Assembly: GCF_001439735.1 (NCBI RefSeq)
Contig: NZ_JYLN01000001.1
Span: 1-64,000 of the forward strand
From: Pseudomonas paralactis
GTDB lineage: Bacteria; Pseudomonadota; Gammaproteobacteria; Pseudomonadales; Pseudomonadaceae
DNA: 64,000 bases
Direction: 5' to 3'
Shown: positions 46,873 through 56,600 of the stretch, piece by piece
How the letters are laid out: each line of letters starts with the position of its first letter
Numbering within the stretch: position 1 is the stretch's first letter
Notes under the pieces: generated by a model
The model's input: the letters and a program-made list of their open reading frames with translations, nothing else
Database searches by the model: none
Told to the model about the DNA's origin: nothing
Position numbers and translations under genes: made by a program

Positions 46873-47685
46873 ATGAAAATCGTCTCCTTCAATATCAACG
46901 GGCTGCGTGCTCGCCCTCATCAGTTGGCGGCGCTGATTGAAAAGCATCAACCCGACGTGATCGGCCTGCAGGAAACCAAGGTCCACGATGATCAGTTCCC
47001 GCTGGCCGAAGTGCAGGCCCTGGGTTATCACGTGTACTACCACGGACAGAAAGGCCATTACGGCGTGGCCCTGCTCTCGCGCCAGCCGGCCTTGAGCCTG
47101 CACAAAGGTTTCGCCAGCGATGAAGAAGACGCCCAGCGCCGTTTTATCTGGGGCACCTTTGCCGACGAACATGGCCAGCCGGTCACCATCATGAACGGCT
47201 ATTTCCCCCAGGGCGAAAGCCGCGACCACCCCACCAAGTTCCCGGCCAAGCAGCGCTTCTACGAAGACTTGCAGCACCTGCTGGAAAGCCAGTTCAGCAA
47301 TGACCAGGCGCTGGTGGTGATGGGCGATGTGAACATTTCCCCGCAAGACTGCGACATCGGCATCGGCGCCGACAACGCCAAACGCTGGCTGAAAACCGGC
47401 AAGTGCAGCTTCCTGCCGGAAGAGCGCGAGTGGATGGAGCGCCTGAAAAACTGGGGCCTGGTAGACAGTTTCCGCCACCTCAACCCGGATGTGACCGACC
47501 GTTTCAGCTGGTTCGACTACCGCAGCCGTGGTTTTGAGGATGAGCCCAAGCGTGGGTTGCGCATTGACGTGATCATGGCGTCGACCGGGCTGGTGCCACG
47601 GATCAAGGATGCCGGGGTGGATTACGATTTGCGCGGGCTGGAGAAGCCTTCGGATCATGCGCCGATCTGGCTGGAATTGAGCTGA
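46873..47685 (+). CDS. xthA: Exodeoxyribonuclease III
   Basis: A 270-residue ExoIII/AP endonuclease. Catalytic residues are all in place: Asn7 (FNIN), Glu34 (LQETK), the GDVNIS motif near 151 and SDHAP with Asp261 and His262. It repairs abasic sites and removes 3' blocks from DNA in the cytoplasm. The ATG at 46873 ([15 protein letters not shown]) is the family start; the much longer open frame upstream overlaps the divergent acetyltransferase and is not coding. A REPIN follows 15 bp after the stop. Confidence 0.96.
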   Translation: MKIVSFNINGLRARPHQLAALIEKHQPDVIGLQETKVHDDQFPLAEVQALGYHVYYHGQKGHYGVALLSRQPALSLHKGFASDEEDAQRRFIWGTFADEHGQPVTIMNGYFPQGESRDHPTKFPAKQRFYEDLQHLLESQFSNDQALVVMGDVNISPQDCDIGIGADNAKRWLKTGKCSFLPEEREWMERLKNWGLVDSFRHLNPDVTDRFSWFDYRSRGFEDEPKRGLRIDVIMASTGLVPRIKDAGVDYDLRGLEKPSDHAPIWLELS

Positions 47686-47699
47686 GCTCAAAAATAAAT

Positions 47700-47799
47700 T
47701 GTAGGAGCGAGCTTGCTCGCGAAGAACTTGAAAGCGCCGCGTTAAAACAGATTCGCTGCGTTATCGTTGACGGTTTTCGCGAGCAAGCTCGCTCCTACA
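47700..47799. repeat. REPIN (GTAGGAGCGAGCTTGCTCGC type)
   Basis: Inverted REP units at 47700-47723 and 47776-47799 enclose a spacer carrying GCGTTATCGTTGACG, as in the other REPINs of this type here. It lies between xthA and the PstS-OmpA gene on the same strand. Confidence 0.9.
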
Positions 47800-47895
47800 G
47801 GGCATCAGGGTTTGCCGGCGCCTGTGTCGGTCATATTGCTGCAATCCAACTGACTTAATCTCCCGGCACTCCCTTTGGCTTGAGAAGGTGCCGGC

Positions 47896-49227
47896 ATGAT
47901 GCTGCGCGTTCTGTTCCTGTGTTTTGCCCTCGCGCTCCCCGCGGTGGCAGCTTCCCTTCCCATTCCCGACCAAGGCCCGGCCCTGCGCATCCAGGGCTCC
48001 AACACCATCGGCGCAGCTCTCGGCCCGGCGTTGGTCAAGGGTTTGATGGAGTATCAAGGCTTACGGGATGTGCGCAGCGAACCGGGTGCCGGGGCAAATG
48101 AACAGCGTGTGGTCGGCACGATACGTCAAGGCAAGACGGTGACCATCGAAATCGCGGCCCACGGTTCCAGCACCGGCTTTATCGCGCTGAAAAACGCCCG
48201 CGCCGACCTGGCCGCGGCGTCGCGCCCCATCAAGGACGGCGAACTGGTGGACCTTGAACCTCTGGGCGACCTGAAAGGCCCCGATGCCGAACAGGTCATC
48301 GCCATTGATGGCCTGGCGATCATTGTTAACCCGCGCAACTCACTCCATAGCCTGACCACCGAGCAGTTGGCTCAGATCTTCAACGGTGAAGTCAGCACCT
48401 GGGAGGCGTTGGGCGGGAGTGGCGGGGCCATTCATTTATATGCCCGTGATGATCAGTCCGGCACCTACGACACCTTCAAAGAACTGGTGCTCGACCGACG
48501 CAAGCAACCGCTCGCGCCCGCCGCCAAGCGTTTCGAATCCAGCGAACAGTTGTCCGATGCCGTCAGCCAGGACCTTCAGGGTATCGGCTTTATCGGCCTG
48601 CCCTATGTGCGTCAGGCCAAGGCGGTGGCGATTGTGGACGGTGACTCGCAACCGATGTTGCCGCTGACCAGCCTGATCGCCACCGAAGATTACCCGCTGT
48701 CGCGTCGGCTGTTCTTCTACTTGCCACCCTCCTCCCCCAACCCGTGGGCCAAGGCGCTGGTGGACTTTACCCAAGGCAGCAAGGGCCAGGCGATAGTGGC
48801 GGCCAATGGCTTTATCGCCCAGCAAGTGCAGGCGATCGGCGTGACACCGCGCCCGTCGATGCCGGACGATTACCAGGCCATCGCCCGCGACGCTCAGCGC
48901 CTGACGGTAAATTTTCGTTTCGAAGAGGGTAGCGCCAGCCTCGACAACAAGGCGCGCCAGGATTTGCAGCGGGTAGTGGCTTATATCAAAAACCAGGGCA
49001 AAGTGAACAAGCAGGTCACGCTGGTGGGGTTTGGCGATACCAAGAATGATCCGCAGCGTGCGGCATTGTTGTCGAAATTGCGGGCGATGGCGGTGCGCCG
49101 CGAGCTGGTCAAAAGCGGCGTGGTGCTCAAGGATATTCGCGGGTTTGGCGCGCAGATGCCGGTGGCGGCCAATACTGCGGATGAGGGGCGAATCAAGAAT
49201 CGGCGGGTGGAGGTATGGGTGTATTGA
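47896..49227 (+). CDS. PstS-like phosphate-binding protein fused to an OmpA C-terminal domain
   Basis: A 443-residue exported protein. The signal peptide MMLRVLFLCFALALPAVAA leads into a PstS-like domain (about 25-325) with IQGSNTIGAALGPALVKG at the phosphate loop, AAHGSSTGFIALKNARADLAAASRPI, and DDQSGTYDTFKELVL. A C-terminal OmpA peptidoglycan-binding domain (about 333-443) has NFRFEEGSASLDNKARQDL, GFGDTKNDPQRAALLSKLRAMAVRREL and the NRRVEVWVY end. The fusion would tether a phosphate-type binding protein to the cell wall. No Pst transporter genes are adjacent, so uptake is not shown; a sensing or surface role is possible. Confidence 0.88.
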   Translation: MMLRVLFLCFALALPAVAASLPIPDQGPALRIQGSNTIGAALGPALVKGLMEYQGLRDVRSEPGAGANEQRVVGTIRQGKTVTIEIAAHGSSTGFIALKNARADLAAASRPIKDGELVDLEPLGDLKGPDAEQVIAIDGLAIIVNPRNSLHSLTTEQLAQIFNGEVSTWEALGGSGGAIHLYARDDQSGTYDTFKELVLDRRKQPLAPAAKRFESSEQLSDAVSQDLQGIGFIGLPYVRQAKAVAIVDGDSQPMLPLTSLIATEDYPLSRRLFFYLPPSSPNPWAKALVDFTQGSKGQAIVAANGFIAQQVQAIGVTPRPSMPDDYQAIARDAQRLTVNFRFEEGSASLDNKARQDLQRVVAYIKNQGKVNKQVTLVGFGDTKNDPQRAALLSKLRAMAVRRELVKSGVVLKDIRGFGAQMPVAANTADEGRIKNRRVEVWVY

Positions 49228-49260
49228 AATTTTGGGGGTTGGTGTGCCTGGACTGGCCTC

Positions 49261-49332
49261 ATCGGGGGCAAGCCCCCTCCCACCTTTGACTGTATTCGCA
49301 AATCAAAATGTGGGAGGGGGCTTGCCCCAGAT
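49261..49332. repeat. REPIN (GTGGGAGGGGGCTTGCCCC type)
   Basis: A short inverted pair: ATCGGGGGCAAGCCCCCTCC starting at 49261 and TGTGGGAGGGGGCTTGCCCC ending near 49329, with a spacer of about 20 bases. It lies between the convergent PstS-OmpA and acyl-CoA dehydrogenase genes, where its hairpin could act as a terminator. Confidence 0.9.
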
Positions 49333-49339
49333 TGGGGTG

Positions 49340-50569
49340 TTACTGCCCGCCGCGCATCAATTCCCGCGGCACATATTTGCCAATCTCAAACTTGCCAATC
49401 GCTGCGCGATGCACTTCGTCCGGGCCGTCGGCCAGGCGCAGGGTGCGTTGCATGGCGTACATATAGGCCAGCGGAAAATCATTGGAAACCCCGGCGCCGC
49501 CGTGAATCTGGATGGCGCGGTCGATCACCTTCAAGGCCACATTCGGCGCCACCACCTTGATCTGGGCGATTTCGCTTTTCGCTACTTTATTGCCCACCGT
49601 GTCCATCATGTACGCCGCTTTCAGAGTCAGCAGACGCGCCATGTCGATTTCCATGCGCGAGTCGGCGATCTTGTCGATATTGCCGCCCAGACGAGCCAGC
49701 GGCTTGCCGAATGCGGTGCGGCTTACCGAGCGCTTGCACATCAATTCCAACGCGCGCTCGGCCATGCCGACAGAGCGCATGCAGTGGTGGATACGGCCCG
49801 GGCCGAGGCGTCCCTGGGCGATTTCGAAGCCACGACCTTCACCCAGCAAGACATTTTCATACGGCACACGCACGTTTTCGAACAACACTTCAGCATGGCC
49901 ATGAGGCGCATCGTCGTAGCCGAACACCGGCAACGGGCGCACGATTTTCACGCCGGGGGTGTCTACCGGCACCAGGATCATTGAGTGCTGCTGGTGGCGT
50001 GGTGCATCCGGATTGCTCAGGCCCATGAAGATCAGGATTTTGCAGCGCGGGTCACAGGCGCCGGAGGTCCACCATTTCTTGCCGTTGATCACCCACTCAT
50101 CGCCCTGGCGTTCAGCGCGGGCGGCCATGTTGGTGGCGTCCGAGGAGGCGACATCGGGCTCGGTCATGGCGAAGGCCGAGCGAATTTCGCCACGCAACAG
50201 CGGTTCAAGCCAGCGTTGTTTCTGCTCTTCGTTGGCGTAGCGCACCAGCACTTCCATATTGCCGGTGTCGGGTGCGGAGCAGTTGAACGGCTCCGGGCCC
50301 AATAACGAGCGGCCCATGATTTCCGCCAGCGGCGCGTATTCGAGGTTGGTCAGGCCAGCGCCGAGTTCGGATTCGGGCAGGAACAGGTTCCACAAGCCCT
50401 CGGCCTTAGCCTTGGCCTTGAGCTCTTCCATGATTGCGGTGGGCTGCCAGCGATCACCTTCGCTGACCTGGCGTTCGAACACCGGCTCGGCCGGGTAGAC
50501 GTAGGCGTCCATAAACGCAGTGACGCGTTCACGCAGTTCCTGAACCTTGGGCGAATAGGCGAAATCCAT
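49340..50569 (-). CDS. Acyl-CoA dehydrogenase family protein
   Basis: A 409-residue flavoprotein of the ACAD10/11-like group. FAD and substrate-contact motifs are visible: [16 protein letters not shown] near residue 145, [13 protein letters not shown] near 173, and the C-terminal [34 protein letters not shown], whose Glu is the probable catalytic base. It oxidises an acyl-CoA at the alpha-beta position; chain length is not readable. It is divergent from a LysR regulator across 150 bp containing a dyad, so it is probably that regulator's target. It does not belong to the liu cluster by operon structure, although it lies beside it. Confidence 0.9.
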   Translation of the reverse strand: MDFAYSPKVQELRERVTAFMDAYVYPAEPVFERQVSEGDRWQPTAIMEELKAKAKAEGLWNLFLPESELGAGLTNLEYAPLAEIMGRSLLGPEPFNCSAPDTGNMEVLVRYANEEQKQRWLEPLLRGEIRSAFAMTEPDVASSDATNMAARAERQGDEWVINGKKWWTSGACDPRCKILIFMGLSNPDAPRHQQHSMILVPVDTPGVKIVRPLPVFGYDDAPHGHAEVLFENVRVPYENVLLGEGRGFEIAQGRLGPGRIHHCMRSVGMAERALELMCKRSVSRTAFGKPLARLGGNIDKIADSRMEIDMARLLTLKAAYMMDTVGNKVAKSEIAQIKVVAPNVALKVIDRAIQIHGGAGVSNDFPLAYMYAMQRTLRLADGPDEVHRAAIGKFEIGKYVPRELMRGGQ

Positions 50570-50672
50570 GAGCAGCTCCCTTCTCTGAGAGGTTGTTTAG
50601 GTCATGCATTCGATGCTAGAACAGCGCTGATAATTTACCTAGCCTATTCTCGGCGTGTATTAACATTCATCA

Positions 50673-50687
50673 CCGATATATGATCGG
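50673..50687. promoter_or_regulatory. LysR-type dyad between acyl-CoA dehydrogenase and LysR genes
   Basis: CCGAT-ATATG-ATCGG, a perfect 5-bp dyad with a 5-bp spacer, lies 33 bp upstream of the LysR start in the divergent region. The T-N-A form and position fit the recognition site of the adjacent LysR protein. Inference only. Confidence 0.5.
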
Positions 50688-50719
50688 CGTATGGACACTC
50701 ACAATAAGAGCGCAACGAA

Positions 50720-51649
50720 ATGAATTTGAGCAAGGTCGATCTCAACCTCTTCATCGTCTTTGATGCGATCTACACCGAAGCCAACCTGACCCGCGCCGGG
50801 CAGATCGTCGGCATCACCCAGCCGGCTGTGTCCAACGCCCTGGCGCGCCTGCGCGAAACCTTCAACGACCCGCTGTTCGTGCGTACCGCCCAAGGCATGG
50901 TGCCCACACCGATGGCGCAGAACATCATCGGCCCGGTGCGCAATGCGCTGTCGTTGCTGCGGGTGTCGGTGCAGGAGAGTCGGATTTTCAATCCCCAGCA
51001 GGCGGCCAAGACCTACCGCATCAGCATGACCGACCTCACTGAAGCGGTGATCCTGCCGTTATTGTTCCAGCGCCTGCGTCGCCTGGCGCCGACGGTGGTG
51101 ATCGAGAGTTTCCTGTCCAAGCGCCGTGAGACCACCAAGGAACTGGCCGCCGGGCGCCTGGATTTTGCTGTGGATGCGCCGCTCAACACCGACCCGCAGG
51201 TGCGCCATGTCAAGCTGATGGAAGACCGCTACGTGTGCGCCATGCGCAAGGGTCACCCCATGGCCGGCAAAGACAAATTCAGCCTGGACGATTACCTGTC
51301 GCTGACCCACATTCATATTTCCAGCCGTCGCAATGGCTTGGGCCATGTGGACCTGGCGCTGGGCAAGATGGGCATCCAGCGCAAGATCGCCCTGCGCTCG
51401 CAGCACTACCTGATGGCTTCGCAAGTGTTGCAGCAGACCGACATGGTCATGACCGTGCCCGAGCGCTTCGCCCGCCGCCATGAACTGCACTGGTTCAACC
51501 TGCCGCTCAACGACGTGCCGCCGGTGGAAACCCACCTGTACTGGCACGAAAGCACCGACCAGGACCCGGCAAACCGCTGGATGCGTGAGCAAATGATCGA
51601 GTTGTGCCAGCAAGTCACCGCCCACGAAAAGAAGCTCGACAAATTGTAG
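50720..51649 (+). CDS. LysR-family transcriptional regulator
   Basis: A 309-residue LysR regulator. The N-terminal winged HTH (about 5-64) has the signature NLTRAGQIVGITQPAVSNALARLRETFNDPLFVRTAQGMVPT, and the co-inducer domain spans about 90-300. It belongs to the NodD/LeuO-like branch by the NDPLFVRT segment. Divergent placement suggests it controls the acyl-CoA dehydrogenase gene. Its TAG stop (51647-51649) lies inside the first REP unit of the following REPIN, so the repeat abuts the reading frame. Confidence 0.92.
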   Translation: MNLSKVDLNLFIVFDAIYTEANLTRAGQIVGITQPAVSNALARLRETFNDPLFVRTAQGMVPTPMAQNIIGPVRNALSLLRVSVQESRIFNPQQAAKTYRISMTDLTEAVILPLLFQRLRRLAPTVVIESFLSKRRETTKELAAGRLDFAVDAPLNTDPQVRHVKLMEDRYVCAMRKGHPMAGKDKFSLDDYLSLTHIHISSRRNGLGHVDLALGKMGIQRKIALRSQHYLMASQVLQQTDMVMTVPERFARRHELHWFNLPLNDVPPVETHLYWHESTDQDPANRWMREQMIELCQQVTAHEKKLDKL

Positions 51650-51758
51650 GAGCGGGGGGGATGCCTAGTTCTTGCTCGCGAAAATCGTCAACGATAACGT
51701 GGGCTGCCTGGTTCAACCCGGAGCTCTCGGGTTTTTCGCGAGCAAGCTCGCGCCTACA
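51645..51758. repeat. Degenerate REPIN overlapping the LysR stop codon
   Basis: The left unit starts TGTAGGAGCG at 51645 but is interrupted by about 15 extra bases (GGGGGATGCCTAGTT-like) before CTTGCTCGCGAAAA. The right unit, CGCGAGCAAGCTCGCGCCTACA, is intact and ends at 51758. The spacer again contains CGTCAACGATAACG, the family spacer in reverse. Confidence 0.85.
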
Positions 51759-51773
51759 GTACTGATGACGGCC

Positions 51774-51789
51774 TTGACGTTCACGTCAA
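51774..51789 (+). promoter_or_regulatory. LiuR-box candidate upstream of liuR
   Basis: TTGACGT-TC-ACGTCAA has perfect 7-bp arms, 42 bp before the liuR start. Similar ACGTnnACGT palindromes are known for the LiuR regulon and two related boxes precede liuA here. The TTGACG part could double as a -35 element, with TAGCTT at 51798 as a weak -10, so MerR-style binding between the boxes is plausible. Confidence 0.7.
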
Positions 51790-51830
51790 CCTGCAATTAG
51801 CTTAGCGCCAAGCCTTTCTTGAGCACCGCC

Positions 51831-52223
51831 ATGAGCACCACCTACAGCATCTCCGACCTCGCCCGCGAGCTCGATATCACTACACGCGCCATTCGCTTCT
51901 ATGAAGAACAAGGCCTGCTGGCTCCGGAACGCCGGGGCCAGGAGCGCATCTACTCGGCGCGGGACAAGGTCAGCCTCAAGCTGATCCTGCGGGGCAAGCG
52001 CATCGGCTTTTCCCTGGCCGAATGCCGCGAACTGATCGAACTCTACGACCCCAGCGGCGGCAACCAGATCCAGCTCAACAGCATGTTGGCCAAAATCGCC
52101 GAACGCCGCGAACAGCTGGAACAGCAGCTGCTGGATATCGAACAAATGAAGCTGGAACTGGACACCGCCGAAGAGCGCTGCACCCAGGCCCTGGCGCAGA
52201 CCATCAGCCAAGCCGGCCATTAA
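51831..52223 (+). CDS. liuR: MerR-family regulator of leucine/isovalerate catabolism
   Basis: A 130-residue MerR regulator. The N-terminal HTH and wing (about 5-75) contain SISDLARELDITTRAIRFYEEQGLLAPERRGQERIYS; a coiled-coil dimerisation helix fills the C-terminus. It lies 16 bp before the HMG-CoA lyase gene, as expected for liuR. In the regulon described for gammaproteobacteria LiuR represses branched-chain amino-acid degradation genes until an acyl-CoA intermediate accumulates. I start at the ATG at 51831; a TTG four codons upstream is unlikely. Confidence 0.9.
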   Translation: MSTTYSISDLARELDITTRAIRFYEEQGLLAPERRGQERIYSARDKVSLKLILRGKRIGFSLAECRELIELYDPSGGNQIQLNSMLAKIAERREQLEQQLLDIEQMKLELDTAEERCTQALAQTISQAGH

Positions 52224-52239
52224 CCAGAAGGTAACTGCC

Positions 52240-53139
52240 ATGTCCCTCCCCTCTTACGTGCGCCTGGTGGAAGTCGGCCCACGCGACGGTTTGCAGAACG
52301 AAGCCCAGCCCATCAGCGTGGCGGACAAAGTCCAGTTGGTAGATGCATTGAGCGAAGCCGGGTTGAGCTATATCGAAGTCGGCAGTTTTGTCTCGCCCAA
52401 ATGGGTACCGCAGATGGCCGGTTCGGCTGAGGTATTCGCGCAGATCCAGCGCAAGCCTGGCGTGACCTACGGTGCGCTGGCGCCGAACCTGCGCGGCTTT
52501 GAGGATGCGCTGGCGGCCGGCGTCAAGGAAGTTGCGGTGTTTGCTGCGGCGTCTGAGGCGTTTTCCCAGCGCAATATCAACTGCTCTATCAGCGAAAGCC
52601 TGGAGCGATTCGCGCCGATCATGGCGGCGGCCAAGCAGCACGGCGTCAGCGTGCGCGGGTATGTGTCGTGCGTGCTGGGCTGCCCCTATGAAGGCGATGT
52701 TGCCCCGGAGCAAGTCGCCGCGGTCGCCCGTGAGCTGTACGCGATGGGCTGCTATGAAGTCTCACTGGGCGACACCATCGGCACAGGCACCGCGGGCGCA
52801 ACCCGGCGCCTGTTCGAAGTGGTCGGCGCGCAAGTGCCGAGGGACAAGCTGGCCGGGCATTTCCATGACACCTACGGCCAGGCCATCGCCAATATCTATG
52901 CCAGCCTGCTCGAAGGCATCCATGTGTTCGACAGCTCTATCGCGGGCCTCGGCGGCTGCCCTTACGCCAAAGGCGCCAGCGGTAACGTTGCCACCGAAGA
53001 CGTGCTGTACCTGCTCAACGGTTTGGGGATCGAAACCGGGATCGACCTGGAACGCCTGATTGGCGCGGGCCAGCAGATCAGCCATGTTCTTGGGCGACCG
53101 ACAGGGTCTCGTGTTGCGAAGGTGCGTAACGCCGGTTGA
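52240..53139 (+). CDS. liuE: Hydroxymethylglutaryl-CoA lyase
   Basis: A 299-residue HMG-CoA lyase (also called mvaB), which cleaves HMG-CoA to acetoacetate and acetyl-CoA, the last step of leucine catabolism. Motifs: VEVGPRDGLQNE near residue 10 with the catalytic Arg-Asp pair, HFHDTYGQAIAN (metal His), and the signature SIAGLGGCPYAKGASGN with the essential Cys. It is co-transcribed with liuR. The other liu genes are about 7.6 kb away, beyond crcY, a large toxin gene and an acyl-CoA synthetase. Confidence 0.95.
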   Translation: MSLPSYVRLVEVGPRDGLQNEAQPISVADKVQLVDALSEAGLSYIEVGSFVSPKWVPQMAGSAEVFAQIQRKPGVTYGALAPNLRGFEDALAAGVKEVAVFAAASEAFSQRNINCSISESLERFAPIMAAAKQHGVSVRGYVSCVLGCPYEGDVAPEQVAAVARELYAMGCYEVSLGDTIGTGTAGATRRLFEVVGAQVPRDKLAGHFHDTYGQAIANIYASLLEGIHVFDSSIAGLGGCPYAKGASGNVATEDVLYLLNGLGIETGIDLERLIGAGQQISHVLGRPTGSRVAKVRNAG

Positions 53140-53157
53140 GTAGCACAGCTGTGACAA

Positions 53158-53287
53158 TGTGTTACCGCACACATACACAACGGGTAACGCGGGAACAGAA
53201 TTCGTCGTGCTTAGGCAACACCCTTTCCAGGAAAAAACATAAGCTCTTGATTTTAAACGGTTTTTAAAAGTTGGCACGGCTTCTGCT
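53158..53287 (+). promoter_or_regulatory. Sigma-54 promoter and CbrB-like site of crcY
   Basis: TTGGCACGGCTTCTGCT at 53271-53287 fits the -24/-12 consensus, with GG at 53273-53274 and GC at 53285-53286. Upstream, TGTTAC (53160-53165) and GTAACG (53184-53189) form inverted half-sites resembling those of the enhancer-binding protein CbrB, which activates Crc-sequestering RNAs in Pseudomonas. The expected start is around 53298. Confidence 0.8.
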
Positions 53288-53297
53288 ATCTCTATGG

Positions 53298-53663
53298 CAT
53301 AACAAGAATAAAAAGCGCCAAACCTAATAAAAACAAGACGAAACGACTCTGACATAACAAAAACAACACGGCAGAGACGCAGCTAACAGATTTTTTTGGA
53401 GAAGATGTGCTTCGCAGGGTACGGCGTGCCGCAACCCGCAACCGGATAGAGAAAAATAAAACTACCTCAGGTAGCTACCACTGGTTGGATCGTTTACGAA
53501 GAAGCAGGTCAGCGTTCAAAAAAATATGTTTGCTCTTGACCCCGGATGGGGGTCGCTAAAAACAGCAGTACGGGCCACGGCTACCAAAAACAACAACAGG
53601 CCGCCCCTCAATAATAAAAAAGAGCACGCAACGACAAATTAAAGGGGACCTTCGGGTCCCCTT
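53298..53663 (+). ncRNA. crcY: CrcY-type small RNA sequestering Hfq/Crc
   Basis: No protein gene fits this A-rich stretch. It contains several A-R-N repeat motifs of the kind bound by Hfq/Crc: AACAAGAATAAAAA (about 53301), AATAAAAACAAG (about 53324), AACAAAAACAACA (about 53358), AAAAACAACAACA (about 53586) and AATAATAAAAAAG (about 53611). A sigma-54 promoter precedes it and a hairpin (GGGGACC-TTCG-GGTCCCC) closes it. In P. putida crcY lies next to mvaB, as here, while crcZ lies by cbrB, so crcY is the better name. When CbrAB is active the RNA titrates Hfq and relieves catabolite repression. The exact 5' end is inferred. Confidence 0.85.
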
Positions 53664-53665
53664 TG
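53641..53665 (+). terminator. Terminator of crcY
   Basis: GGGGACC (53644-53650) and GGTCCCC (53655-53661) form a 7-bp stem on a TTCG tetraloop, extended by AAA/TTT pairs. It also lies 27 bases from the stop codon of the convergent toxin gene and may serve both directions. Confidence 0.85.
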
Positions 53666-53691
53666 TGCATCCAGAGGTTGATAGCTCAGAG

Positions 53692-56600
53692 CTACACTCC
53701 CGGCTCCGCCGCGTGGTTATCGAGTACCTTTCGCGTCAGCATCCTTAACCCGTTATTTTGCTGCTCCCTGCGCGCAACGCCGAGCGCGCGCATCTGCGCG
53801 TCGTAAAAGCCGCTTTGCATCGAACCATCGGCCAAAATCTCATCCTTAGTCATACCCAGCAAGGTTCCCAGCCGCTCAACCACCGCATCTCGATTGGCTT
53901 GCCAAGCGTCTCGTGTCGCTTGATCCGCGTCAGCGTCCGGCTCCGCTTGCAATTGCGATAACGTCTCCAGCGCTTCACTTTTTTCCTCGATATTTGCCAT
54001 GTCGGGGCCTGTCAAGGAATTGAATTCACGGGCGTAGTGTTTACGCAGATACCTTTCCCAGTATTCTTGCCCAACCAAAAAATCGACTTCGTCGCTACCT
54101 ATCGCTTCGGCTCTAAGCACCTCTACGTAAGCGTCCTCGATCGCTGTTTGACTCACGTCGGCGATTGCAGGGAAGAGCATTCTGCGCGTCTTGACCGGCA
54201 GCCCAAGCCTGTCCGCCAGGCGGATCCTGTATGCCAGGATCACTTCGCTTTGCTCTTTGAACTCAACGCCTCGGGCAGTCACATCTCGCTGCGCAATGTC
54301 GTCCACCAACTTCAGACGAAACAATTTTTTCGACGCCACCAACAGTTGATTTTCGAGAGCTGGACCCTCTGCCAGTTGCGTAGTTTCCAGCACGAACAGC
54401 TCTCGCTCCAGATTCATGAATTCCAGCGTACTTCCATCACCACAGGTAAACCTTTCATCGGCAATATCGAACATCAGTTCACGAAAACTCTCGTGTTCAC
54501 TGACAGCCGTAAGCATCTCCCAAATACGCTCACGCAATTGCGGCCGGGTTACCACGCTTTGGTATTCAGCAGAGCGGGTAACGTCAGTGATGATGGTAAA
54601 AAACGCGCTTGAGTTCGGATCCGCGCCCAGCGAATCCCAAAGTGGTTCGCAGCGTGTTCGCTCGGTGTGTTCCAGATCGCGTAGCCATAACTCGCGCCCT
54701 TCAGCACGGGTGACATGTGCCCATAACGGTTGAACATACGGTGCGCGGTTACCAAGACGTGCAACGGTTTCTTCAGATAACGGATTATCGTGCAGGTTGA
54801 TTCTTTCAATATTATCGAACGCATAATCAGGCAGCGTACTGATCTGATTTGAATGCAGATCAATCGCGGCGAGCTGCGTCAGATGCTCGGCTCCAGAGGG
54901 AAATGTGTGCGTCTCGGTATTGCTCAAGTCGAGTCGATTGAGGCTTCGTAGCCCGCTTATATCAGCGGTCCAGCCCAACCGGAGGTTGTCTGCCAGATTA
55001 AGAATTTTCAACCCGCCCATGCGTTCCAGGCGCGCGCTCGCCTGTGCGGTCAGCGCCAGGTCGTTTGCGCTCAAATCCAGTTTGGTCAGTCCAGCCCCTT
55101 CATTGGCAAACTCCGGCAGTTGGGTCAGATAGTTCCCACTAGCCTTTAACCAACGCAACCGGCCAAAAGCCCGCAGGAACACCATCGAGTCATCGGTCAG
55201 CCACATACGGCTCAAATTCAAGCTGCCCACGTGATCCATATTGGCGGTGATCGCTGGCAGTTGCTGAATGTTTTCATCGGATATATCAAGGGTATGACCA
55301 ATGGGGCTCCCATCTGCTGCGTGCGCTTGCGCAGAGATACGCCGCCAGGCAGATTTGATTCTGGACGCGACTCTGCGCCTGCTGTCGGAGAGATTCGCTC
55401 CGCCCTCCTGGACCCAATGAGTCAAGGTGGTATGGAGTCCTTCGAATTCCTTCTCCAGCTCAATCAATCGCGCCAGGAAATCAGCATGGCTTCGCCCTTC
55501 CATGCCCAACAATGCTCGCACCTCTTCAGTTTCCAGGGTGGGGTACAGCCGCCCCACCTTGAGGTCACATATGAACGGGAGTTCGGCAGCCCCCGTTACA
55601 GGGCTCAGTGGATAGCCATAACGCCCGTCGGCAAGGCGCATGGGCGATTTGTAGCCTGGCTTGATGGGCTGCACATTCAGCGCCTGCCTGGCCGACGCTT
55701 CGTTCAATGGCTGTCGCACAAGTTCTCTCTTCAGGTTATCTGTCGCGGCCCTGAGCCGCGCCCAGTCGCCAAACTCGCCGCCCGTAGCGAACCAAAGCGC
55801 GCTGTAGAACGCATCTTTGTCTGAGCGCGCGTACAGCGTTTCGTCCAATGCGTTGCGAACCTCCCAACGCGTCATGCTGAGACGAATTATCCGAAACCGT
55901 TTGAGGGCATCGCGTTCTCCAACCTGATCCAGCAACGTTCCTGTTGAGCTGTCGGCGCGCAGCTCGATGCCTATCCCCTGCAGTTTTCCGGGGATGGCTG
56001 CCAGCTTGTGCAAGGCAAGCCGCACGCTATCCATCGTGAGCCGGGTGCCAAAGTGAAGCGCGGCATGAGCGCGCAGCAGACGCGCACGCGGCAGATAGCT
56101 TCGGGCCTCCTCTGCCAGGCGCAATGGCACACGCGAGCTTTGCTCCATGTAGGTCATTTCTGCGCTGGTGGCATGTTGCAGCAGCTCTTCAATAACCAGT
56201 TTGGGCAAGCCTGGAAAGGAGCGCTGGACCAATTGCACGTTGGGATCACTGGACAGGTTACCGGCTGCAAGGTCGCGCTCGATGAGGTCATCGCGTTGTT
56301 CCCGCGCCAGCTTCAACAAGCGACGCTGATAATGGGCCAACCGCTTGGCATAGGAAGGCACGTCGAGTGCCCTTTCACTGACTGGCCGTTGCAGATGATC
56401 GGGCAATTCAACCTCGACATCACCGGTCACGATCGTATCGAGCGTGACCGTGTCACGTGGAATGCCCTCTTTCAACAACATGCGCGCTTCAGCAAGGTCC
56501 AACTGCGCCAGTAAGGGCTGCAGGATGCGCCCCGAGAGAACCTCCTCTTCGCTCAGTACCACGGTTTCCTGCACGGCGATATCGGGGGTGGAACGCCAAA

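Noticed and set aside
53298..53663. crcZ as the name of the A-rich RNA
   Set aside because: crcZ lies next to cbrB; here the neighbour is mvaB/liuE, which is the described place of crcY.
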